Below are positions 45,493-55,145 of a stretch of DNA of 64,000 bases, piece by piece. The DNA lies in NCBI GenBank assembly GCA_021521415.1, contig JAIQDT010001660.1, forward strand, positions 359,840-423,839, given 5' to 3'. The notes below the pieces were generated by a model. The model was not told the DNA's origin and searched no databases. It worked only from the letters and a program-made list of their open reading frames with translations. Position numbers and translations under genes: made by a program. Source of the stretch: Bidens hawaiensis (taxonomy: Eukaryota; Streptophyta; Magnoliopsida; Asterales; Asteraceae). The stretch's first letter is position 1. Each line of letters starts with the position of its first letter.

Positions 45493-45982
45493 AAAATTCC
45501 AAGAAATAAGGGAAAGAGAACCCAAACATGTGGCTGCAAATCGGCCAACCCTATTTTCATTTTCTCTTGATGCTAACACATCCCCTTCATCTCACTTTCT
45601 ATATCAATTGAAAACTCAAGATTCTGATTATGCTTACTTGTTCTTAAATTCCTCATTAATTTGCTAAAAAGATGCTTCCTTTTTAGTGTTCTTGTCCTAC
45701 AATGATTCTTGATCGCAAGATCAAGTCTGTGATAAGGAATAACAAGAAAGATAAGATCAAGTTTGCATCTTTCCAATCATACTTCAATTTTCTCAAAATC
45801 CCACAATCAAAACATCAAGATTTTGTAAACCCACCATCAAAAAGATTTTGAAAACCCACTATCAAAACTTCAAGATTTTGAAAACCCCCAAGCAAAACTT
45901 CAAGATTTTGAAAACCCACAGGTAAATCTTCAAGATTTGAAACCCTAATCAAGATTCAAGATTTTGGGTGTGTTTTGAAGGG

Positions 45983-46292
45983 ATGTCAGGAGGGTGTAGT
46001 ATAGTGTGGTTTAGAAGAGATCTGAGGGTAGAAGATAACCCTGCTTTGGCAGCTGGTGTGAGAGCAGTTCAAGTGATTGCAGTGTACATATGGGCACCTG
46101 AAAAAGAAGGTCATTATTATCCTGGTAGGGTTTCAAGATGGTGGTTAAAACAGAGTTTATCAGAATTAGATTCATCTTTGAAGAATCTTGGAACTTCTCT
46201 TATTACAAAGAGATCTACTGATAGTGTTTCTTGTCTTCTGCAACTCATCAAGTCAACGGGTGCTAATCGCCTATTTTTCAATCATTTATATG
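45983..46292 (+). pseudogene. CRY1: Cryptochrome 1 exon 1 (5' fragment of a broken gene)
   Basis: Encodes the start of the photolyase-homology domain of a plant blue-light receptor. Blocks MSGGCSIVWFRRDLRVEDNP, RVSRWWLKQSL, LITKRSTDSV and LFFNHLY match CRY1 rather than CRY2. ATG 45983 is chosen; the in-frame codon 15 bp upstream is GTG. The exon is 310 bp and ends TATATG|GTGAGT in the phase expected for the conserved first CRY1 intron. It is intact itself. However, the only further CRY1 sequence in the window is the inverted exon 2 piece at 47768-47981, and the rest of the FAD domain and C-terminal tail is absent. Exon 1 alone encodes about 103 aa, far short of the roughly 680 aa of the family, so the locus is treated as a pseudogene. 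Transcription could still occur. Confidence 0.9.
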
Positions 46293-46315
46293 GTGAGTGA
46301 GTTATTAATTATGTA

Positions 46316-47372
46316 TGGTTTTTGTTGATTATGGTCTGTTGCGTTAGTTCTTATCTGGGATTGCTAGATTTTTGCTAGAAATTATGAATTTTAAGATCTT
46401 AGATGTGCTGTTTTTATAAATGTTGAAGTTTTAGGGGTGTTTGGAAAGATGCAAATTTGATCTTTTATCTGGGATTGTTAACTTTTAGGGGAGTTTAGAA
46501 AACTGATAATTTGATCTTTTAAGGTTGCTAGGAAGCATGAAAATTTGATCTTTTTATTTGGGATTGTTAACTTATTCGCCCAAAATCGTGACTTATAAGA
46601 TCTTGGTTATGATTGTTGAAGTTTTTGGGGTGTTTGGAAACATGAAAATTTGATCTTCTATATATGGAACCATTAACTTTTTCCCCAAAATCATGACTTC
46701 TAAGATCTTGGATACATTGTTATTATGATTGTTGAAGTTTTAGGGGTGTTTGGAAGCATGAAAATGTGATCTTTTTATTTGGATTGTTAAACGTTTGCCC
46801 AAAATCACGACTATTGAAATCTTGGATGCACTGTTCTCATGATTTGTTGAAGTTTTAGGGGTGTTTGGTAACATGGGAATTTGATATTTATCTAGGATTG
46901 TTAAATTTTTGCCCAAAATCATGACTTGTATGACCTTGGATGCACTGTTTTTATGATTGCTGAAGTTTTAAGGGTGTTTGAAAACACGGGAAATTGGGAA
47001 TTTGATCGTTTATCTGGGATTGTTACTTTTGTTGCCTCAAAATCATGAGTTTTAAGATCATGGATACACTACTCTTATGATTGTTGAAGTTTTAGTGGTG
47101 TTTGGCAACATGCGAATTCGATCTTTTATCTGGGATTGCTGAATTTTTGCTTAAAGTTATGACTTTCAAGTTCTTAGATAACTGTTCTTATGATTGTTGA
47201 AGTTTTAGTGGTGTTTGGTAACATGGAAATTTGATCTTTTCATCTTTTTAGCTGGAATTGTTAATTTTTTTCCCCAAAATCATGACTTTTGGTATCTTGG
47301 ACATACTGTGCTTATGGTTCTTGAAGTTTTAGGGGTGTTTGGAAATATGGAAATTTCATCTTGCAGATGAAA
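46316..47372. repeat. Minisatellite in the former CRY1 intron 1, about 9 units of roughly 115 bp
   Basis: Units share GTTGAAGTTTTAGGGGTGTT, GGAAATTTGATCTTTTATCT, GGGATTGTTAA, CCCAAAATCATGACTT and a GATCTTGGATGCACTGTT-like motif. The GAAGTTTT landmark recurs near 46424, 46616, 46733, 46847, 46957, 47083, 47198 and 47317, plus a truncated unit near 46480. Copies differ by substitutions and small indels. Reading frames here are artefacts. Confidence 0.9.
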
Positions 47373-48576
47373 ATTTTAATGTATCTAAATATCTCACTGT
47401 TATAATTTGATGACACCACACCACTTTTATATAAATTAATTAATAAATAAAAAACGGGTCAAGCTCAAGCGAAGCTCGTGCTTGAATAAATGACTCACGA
47501 GCCGAGCTCGAGCCTAGTCGAGCATGGGCTTGGCAAGGCTCGTTTGCACCCCACAGATTAAAGAATGGGTTAAAGAGATCAACCCAACACGACCCATTTA
47601 ATTTAACGGTTTAAACAGTTTATCAGTCCAAAAACAACCTGTTGATCAAACGTGTTATACCATGACAACCCAAAATGAGACTATTTCGTGTCAGTATTTT
47701 TTGGTTGCGTCAGGAACTGCCACCCCTGATATCAAAAGAGTGACATATATATTATAAGCAAAGTGACCTGATATTATCTTCTTAGGCGGGAGTTGTGGAG
47801 ATTCAGGATCATAAGGCATGACAGCGGTCCCAAAATTCTGTAAACGTATTGAACGGACGACCTTCATCATCAAGAACTTCCCATGGCTCGTATAGCAAAT
47901 CTGCATTAAACGAGCGCACTTCTATCCCGTTATTTGTTAAAACCTCCTTTATCCGGTGATCTCTAACCAGAGACAAAGGATCTGTAACACATGAAACAAA
48001 GTTATGTCAAATGAATATTATATAATTTATACGAGTCATAAGTACGCAAAACTTAATATTGCATCAGAAGTATATATATTATAAGCTATGCAGTTGATAT
48101 CACCAATATATGGTGATATATCGATTATCGGTCCCCTGGTAAAATATCAATGCTGATAATATCGGCGATATTGACTGATATTGGTCCGATATTTGACCAA
48201 TATATCACCGATATTTCCGATATTAGTGTTTTAAGTCTTAATGATCAACTTTTAGTGTTCAATGTTTTAAGTCTTAATCAGTCCATACTTGCTACGATTG
48301 TTAGTGTTTTGCAAAAGGTAAATTGTTAAAATTACTATCCCACCACGATAACCGATATCTCATATATTTTTCCGCATTAACTGCTTAGATTATAAGGATC
48401 AACATTGTTAAGGGAGTGTTTGAATGTGTATCAGTTTGTTGTGTTTGGTTGCATCACTTCTGCTTATGTTAAAAGAGTGTTTGGATGTGCATCAAGATCT
48501 CAAATCCAATGACTCGATAAAAACTTGAACAACAATTAGATTAAAATTTTCATCTGCAAGATGAAATTTCCATATT
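47344..48576. other. Inverted block flanked by a perfect 37-bp inverted repeat
   Basis: The left copy at 47344-47380 (AATATGGAAATTTCATCTTG...) is exactly complementary to the right copy at 48540-48576. The enclosed 1159 bp contains the CRY1 exon 2 piece in reverse orientation to exon 1. It also holds a GAGCTCGAGC-rich TE fragment (47455-47560) and an ATATCGG-rich repeat (48095-48235). Duplicated sequence in inverted orientation at both edges is what inversion through staggered breaks produces. Confidence 0.85.
47768..47981 (-). pseudogene. CRY1: Cryptochrome 1 exon 2 (start), inverted and frameshifted
   Basis: On the minus strand the exon opens after TTACAG with PLSLVRDHRIKEVL in the phase that fits exon 1, then ADLLYEPWEVLDDEGRPFNT and FTEFWDRC. 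After a frame change come MPYDPESPQLPPKKIIS and a GT donor at 47767. The 214-bp length is not compatible with the open phase. Comparison with the family suggests about 5 bp deleted between the RC and MPYD blocks (near 47836-47842). Orientation is opposite to exon 1. Inversion plus frameshift prevent any normal CRY1 product. Confidence 0.88.
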
Positions 48577-48659
48577 AGTAAAAATATAATATAACCTTTA
48601 TGGCTTATTTGAATTTTGACAAACTCTGTACCTTATAAGTTTTTATCATTTTTACTTAG

Positions 48660-49480
48660 TTATATTATTTAAGATAATATTATTTTACGTCTCGGTCTAA
48701 ACTTTTCGAGCTAACACACCGCAATACACATGCATGGTTCAACATGTACCTTACAAGTTTTTATTGTTTTGACATACTTTCTTTACGATAATATTTTATG
48801 TCTCGGTCTAAACTTTTCGAGTTAACACACTGCAACACGAATGCATGGCTCAACATTTTTACGTCTATTTTTTTATACGGTTTAACAACCCCAACGCTTA
48901 TTTTTTATATTTTATGTTTCACTCTAATTTTTGCTAGTTAACACACACACATGATTCAACCTTTTTTACGTACTTGGTTTAACTACCCCGCCACTTCTTT
49001 TCTAAGCTTTACGTTTTGATCTAATTTTTACGACTTAACCCGCACCACATTAATATATATAATAATTACAAACTTTGGTGCCGCTAAGTGCCGATTGGGT
49101 CACTTACGGCACCGTATTGGTACTATGACAAACATAACGGAAGCCGAACAAATTTTTGTAGACTTACTGTATTTTGTTTTAATTTCGGTACTCTAACCAA
49201 TGTGACGGAAATCAGCCGAATTTGCGTAGACTCACCGCCTCAACTTCCGGGATCAGCAATGCTCAGATCTTCCCAACGTCCGAGTGTTTCCGACTGACGC
49301 CACTCAATTGATCCACCTCAAATTTTATATGTTGTTTTATTTTTGGTTTTTAATTCCAGCATCATAACGCACTTAATCGAAACCGACCGAATTCGTATCG
49401 ACTTACCACCTCAACGCCCAGGACCGACAATATTTGGGTTTATCATCGTCTGGGTTTTACCAACGTGTCTGCGCGAGATA
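48660..49480. repeat. Array of diverged tandem units, about 90-110 bp
   Basis: TACGTCTCGGTCTAAACTTTTCGAG...TAACACACCGCAA...CATGCATGGTTCAAC recurs from about 48685, 48797, 48900, 48990 and beyond with growing divergence. A second unit type rich in ACCGACCGAATT and AGACTTACC extends to about 49480. Non-coding; no recognised element ends. Confidence 0.6.
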
Positions 49481-51400
49481 GAACACTATATTTAGATATT
49501 TACAATCGACAGAGTTGTGGAGCACGCGCGTGACAATGAAAGTGGTAAAAGTAAAAATAATGGAGGCCTGCGGCTTTGGCGCTGGCCATGGGCCCCACCA
49601 CACACATTCTTTGGATGCATAAAGACAAGAGAGCCTGGTTTTACCCGACACAAATTACCCTTCATTTTCCACATTATTTACCACAATGCCATTAACCCCC
49701 ACATTTTACGTTTCACCGACTTTTTCCAACCTTTTTTGCTGTACCGTATAATAATAACCTTATCCTGTCTTCTTTCTTCAAATGACAATATTACCCTTCC
49801 TCCATCTAGCACTACCTCCATAGTTGGTGGACTAGGTGGGGGTGTTTTCGTAATTTCGTATTGGACATACCTTTAGACAATATTCTTGTTGATTTGTTGC
49901 AATGGAAGGTGTCACAATATGGTGACACAACTTTTCTTGCATGTAATAAGATTCTTTTTTAATGTTATTTACTACACGGAATGAAGTCGATTCGAGAAAC
50001 TGTTAACCTGAACGTGATTTGTGTTATTTCAAGTCAAGTATTGATTACCTTTTTAAAGGTTTCAGGTAAACCCGAAAAATTCGTTAACCAAGTATGCCAT
50101 GATTATAGTATTAGATGCTAAATAGTCAGTCTTTGAAAAAAGATGCTCGATAGTCGTTTACGATATTTCATGTTGTATCTAACTAATACTAAATTTATCT
50201 GGCTTTCTTTCTAATATAGCATTGGAAATGGAGGAAGAAATGAAGAAATACATGAAGATCTAAGACATTTTTTACTCTTTAATTTTACTTGTTTAAAGAT
50301 TGGTGTATGAGTTATGTTAGTTTATTTGGTTATTTAAGTTCGGTAAAGATTATAATTTTGCTTTTAATTTTAACATTTTATTTATTACTTACTTTTTTAT
50401 TATTTTTAAATTTTCTATGCCAATACTCAAAACCTCAAGAATTCAGGAGAGATTAGGGTCGGGTTTCGGTTTTAGAAGTAATCTTCTTAAACCTGAGGAA
50501 CCCAACCAGAGAAACCCGAGACCTTAAAATACAAACTGAAGGACACCCATATTTACAACTATCCCCCCCCCCCCCACACCCCCAAAAAATAAATAAATAA
50601 ATTTCGACCATTTTAACTTCCCCCTCTTCACCTCAACTTCATAGCATTTCATTTTAAACCATCTCAATCCGTCTTTTAAGACTTATAATGCATCCTACTC
50701 CATCTATCAATCATTAAATTAACTAATTTAGTTTACAATTAAAAAACAAAATTATAATTAAAAGAAAACAGATTATTATTTTTTAAATAAACAAAAATCA
50801 CTTTCTAAAATTATTCATTTCTTAAATATGATATACAAAAACAAGTTAGAGAACGATTACATATAGAAAAGACAAATTGGAGATAAATAATCTCATATTT
50901 TCTATATTGGTCGAAAATAATCTTATATTTAAAGATCACCACTAATGGTCTAACTTTTCAATTATTTTTGTTTTTATAGACCTCTGTTAAAAAACACCTT
51001 AACATTAGTAAGTTTTTTTTTCCAAGTTTTACACCGATATTTTAGAACTTTTGATCAGAAGAATGATACAAGCCAACTTATGTAGAAGTCATCTCTAAAT
51101 GGTGATCCATGTATGGATTTCATAGAATGCTAAAAAAGATGAAATCTGTGATGGTGGAATGATTATAGAAGGCACGTCTCTATAATGTGTGATCTATTTT
51201 TCCTTTCAGCTTGATCTAAATTTTATATTCACACGAGATTATTTGAGAAACAAACCAAAAGTCTCTATTAGAATTATGACATGAGTTATATTCACATGTT
51301 TGAGTCTTTAAAATCGGTAATAAAATCTCTATCTATGTATTTCTTTTCTTTATATAAAGCTTCACAAAAGATCATTAAGCAACTCGAAGCAAATTGAGGA
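49481..51400. other. Intergenic DNA
   Basis: 49500-49880 is moderately GC-rich without a recognised product. A C-run lies at about 50564-50574. 50890-51120 is a diverged half of the MULE-type MITE at 44251. The rest is AT-rich. Confidence 0.4.
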
Positions 51401-51401
51401 A

Positions 51402-52649
51402 TTTTTTTTAGGGTTGTAACTCGGGCAGAAATAAGATTTGTTGGGTAAGTTGGGACCGGGTTACTGCGCCAATCGAAGCTGGTGGTCTTGGTCTCTCTCC
51501 TCTCCGAGACTCAAACATTGCTTTATTATCAAAATGGTATTGGCGATATAAACTCGAAGATGATTCCTTATGGCGAAAAGTGATCATGTCAATTCATAGC
51601 TCAATGAGATCTTGGCCAATTCTTCCTCACGCTAAGCGCTTCACCGGGGTTTGGAAGACAATTGCAAAGTTGGAGAACCATTTGGCTGTTTCAAGTCTAA
51701 AACTTGGTAATCTTGTTAAAGGTAATCGTGGTAATGGTAGAAGAATAAGGTTCTAGATTGACACGTGGTTGATATCAGAACCTCTCAAGGATGCTTTTCC
51801 AAACCTTTTTGCTAATGTGGGCTATAAAAATTGTTATGTTGTGGATTGCTTTGACAAGAGGATTCATTCTTGGAAGTGGAAATGGAAAAGAAAGTCTTTG
51901 AGCGGAGATGAAAGAAATGAATTAGTTGATTTAAAAAATTTATTACAACATGTAAATCTTTCGGATCAACTAGACAAATGGGTTTGGACCGTTGACTCTT
52001 CGGGGAATTTTTCGGTGGCGTCTATGAAAAAGGTTTTGTTTAATACTTTTGGTTTAAATGGTTCGTTTGTAATGGGTTGGAACAATTGGATCCCAAAAAA
52101 ATAAATATTTTCATGTGGAAAGCTGAGATTGACTGGATACCGACTCGGGAAGTTCTTGCATTTAGAAACATTCCGGTCAACACGACCATCTGCTCATTAT
52201 GTGAGGAAGGCCCGGAAAATGCAAATCACTTGCTTCTCTCGTGTCAAATGGCAAATCGCGTTTGGCAGTGTATTGGCTCTTGGTGTAAGATCCCTCCCAT
52301 TTTCGCATTCGTGGTTCGTGATCTTCTTATAATTCATAAAACTGCTCCACTTTGCAACAAAAAGAAAAAGGTTTTACAAGGTATTATTATGACTACATGT
52401 TGGTGCATATGGAAAGCAAGAAACCAAACTATCTTTGAAAATAAGGAGAGCTCGGTTGATAAGGTGATTGAAGAAGTTAAATCTTTGGCGTTTCTTTAGA
52501 TAAAGAACAGATCGTCGTTCAAAAACTTATCTTGGAGAGAGTGGTGTAATTTTTCTTTCTAAGCGCTTCCTTTTGTTGTGTTTTTTTATCGGCCTTAGCT
52601 TCTTGCTAGTTCGTCTTGTTTAATGAAAGTTGTCGTTCGAAAAAAAAAA
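51402..52649 (+). mobile_element. 5'-truncated LINE (non-LTR retrotransposon) 3' end
   Basis: Encodes the C-terminal part of a plant LINE ORF2. The RT thumb-side segment shows APIEAGGLGLSPLRDSNIAL and SKWYWRYK, followed by a zf-RVT zinc-binding domain with TICSLCEEGPENANHLLLSC and RVWQCIGSWC, then IWKARNQTIFENK. The frame is broken by a TAG near 51756 (usually Trp before IDTW) and by a one-base shift in the A-run near 52096. The 3' UTR ends in a poly-A tail at 52640-52649. AATTGAG occurs beside both ends (about 51394 and 52653), a possible short TSD. It lacks the endonuclease and RT core, so it is dead on arrival. Confidence 0.88.
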
Positions 52650-52859
52650 TATGAATTGAGAGATATTAATCCCAACGTCTCTATTTGAGTTATGACATGA
52701 AAATTTTTTTCTTAGAATCCAAGAGTCACTTTTTTCATTCCAATCAGTCAACTTCGGGTATCAATGATATTCTATATATTCATCTTAGCTTCATTTTGTC
52801 AAATTACACGAGGATAATCAAGTAACCAAACTTTGTATGTGAGGCAGGATGCTTGAGTA

Positions 52860-53250
52860 TGTAATCAAAACAATAAATAAAGTTGCACGTGACACAGTGA
52901 TTTATCAAGGAAAAAGCCCGTGATCTTTTAGAGGAACTCCGGCAAAAAACCTCGGGAGGGGAACACTATCCCTACTTTAATCATATTAAGTAAAAATGGG
53001 TGATTACAAGTGTTGGAAGTGTTTAATCGTTGCTATGAGTACACTAGAGTGTATACGGGTGTGTGTATGTGTCTTATTACGATCAATACAACTTCTACAT
53101 ATAGTTACAATGGTTATAACAAGCAATAATGAACATTAAGTGCACTGGCGAGGATCCTGGAGCGGTTACAGATTGCATAACTTTGCCATAAACAAGTTGT
53201 AACTCCCTCCGACGTCCATAATCTTCAATGTTTGACCAAGTCTTCAGCTA
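52860..53250. repeat. LTR-like fragment
   Basis: AAGGAAAAAGCCCGTGATCT, CAAAAAACCTCGGGAGGGGA and the following bases look like a repeat type common in plant LTR elements. The ends are not defined and no coding region follows. This is a low-confidence assignment from pattern alone. Confidence 0.25.
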
Positions 53251-53798
53251 TATATTAATTGTCGAACGCTGCTTGCAAGACCAAGTCAAAAATGAAAGAA
53301 TAATGTTAATTAAATAACGAAATTTACCATATTATGATTTATGTGTGGTCTAATACTGAATCAGTGATTAATATTTTAGTATTCATCAAAATATTATTGT
53401 TATGAAAATAATTGAATTAAGAAGTGTCATTTTCATACGATCAAGTGACCAATGTGAAGTCGTCCCTAACAAAAGCACGTGAAGTTGATATTTCCCTGTC
53501 TTTTTGGAAGCACCTTTAAAGTAAATAAACGGTCCATCTTACTTTTATTAATAATACTTTGTACTTATAATATTATATATATATATAATATATGTGTTAT
53601 ACTATATATTCATATCAAAAAAGGGATGATGTGCATAACATAAAAGATGATAATCTTGTGAAGATGGTTGGATATTTCGCTCCAATTGTCAAATCTTTTT
53701 ATTCGATAATTTTGTGGTTGGATTTGCTTGTTTTTATCAAAAAGAAAGAGACGTTATTGAGACGATTATTTATTTAGGGTTTGGATCAAATACAAATG

Positions 53799-53976
53799 AA
53801 ATTAGTATGCTAATTGTGAGAATCAAGTAGAATAATTATATATACAAGTAGAGTAATTTTGTAGTCATATCATAGAGTAATTGTAATTATACAATTACTC
53901 TATGATATGACTACAAAATTACTCTATTTGCATATATAATTGCTCTACTTAATTTTTACAATTAGCACACTAATTT
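53799..53976. mobile_element. Near-perfect palindromic foldback (about 178 bp)
   Basis: Arms at 53849-53883 and 53892-53926 are perfect complements over 35 bp (TAGAGTAATTTTGTAGTCAT...). The outer arms continue with mismatches out to AAATTAGTATGCTAATTGTG and CAATTAGCACACTAATTT. The loop is only about 8 nt. The size and structure fit a MITE or a foldback element. A transcript would form a long hairpin suited to Dicer processing, but no expression can be inferred. Confidence 0.8.
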
Positions 53977-54442
53977 AAGTACGTTAAGTTTCCCATTTAT
54001 TTATTTGTACAGTTTGGTGACTATTTGGAGGTTTCGAAATACAGAGGTTTTTGGTCATTGGGAAGCCGAAAATGAGAACTTATTTAATTCAACTATTTCA
54101 CTGTCATATATGTGTTGATCTAGTCATAGTGTTAAATTTTCTGTTGTTTGAACAAAGTGGATTAAAAATCCTCTCGGGATAGATCTTGACTAGCGGTGCC
54201 TTTAAAAAAACATAAAAATTGATCAATAATTTTTTTTAATTTAATTATAAAACAATTGTTTTGTACAAAATATATATTAAATTCAAATAATAAAAAAAAT
54301 TAAATATTTTATTGTAAAAATATTTTGTTTAGTTATAGATAATGCTTGGATTTAAAATTTTACAATTAAAATTAAAATTCAAGACTTTCATGTTTATTGT
54401 AGGCAATGGGAATTTCAGGAGGGCAAAAGGGCACATCTCACC

Positions 54443-55137
54443 CAGTGGCGGACCCAGGATTTTTTGCCAATGGGGTCCCAATTTTTCCGGTTTACAAAAT
54501 TTTTGGGTCGGTCGTTATTCGGGTCGGGTCGAGACGAGGAACATAATAAAACACGAAAATATGGTGTCATTGGAAACGAGTAAGTAGAAAGAATATAGAT
54601 TAGAAACTAGATAGAACATACACTTTTAATTCATTTTTATTCATACCCGAAAAACATAAGCGTAAGCTATATATATATATGGTCTTACATGAATAACCAA
54701 GACATGAAAAACTAACTCTTACACAAATAAATGATTAATTATAATATACATACACAAGATAAATAATTTAAGTATATGTAAAACTCATGTTGTCATTATA
54801 TATGTTGCATGGTGATAATGGTTATATGGGATAAACTAAAGTGATAATGGTTGTATGGGATAAACTAAAGAAAAAACACAAATACCCTAACTAAATAACT
54901 AATATTGACTAGAATATTAAAAAAACAACAAAAATTGGGTATGGTGAGGCTTGAACCTGCAACCTCTCAAAGAAAAAACAAGGGACTTTCCACTAGACTA
55001 GTTCAGCCTTTATAGTATGGGTTCCAAGTATTAATTTTTATGGGGTCCTTACAAAATTTAATATATCGTCTCTAAGTAATTTTTAAAAAACATTGGTGTC
55101 CCGGGACCCCGATGGGAACTATGTGGGTCCGCCCCTG
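54443..55137. mobile_element. hAT (Tip100-like) non-autonomous element, 695 bp
   Basis: The ends CAGTGGCGGACCCAGG and GTGGGTCCGCCCCTG are inverted repeats of the CAGGGGCGGA type. A perfect 8-bp TSD ATCTCACC lies at 54435-54442 and 55138-55145. The interior has no transposase. It contains a tRNA-like segment (54943-55008, minus strand) with A-box-like and B-box-like blocks. Confidence 0.93.
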
Positions 55138-55145
55138 ATCTCACC

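Noticed and set aside
54943..55008. A tRNA gene
   Set aside because: There is box-like similarity only; no acceptor stem or cloverleaf can be formed by eye and it lies inside a hAT element.
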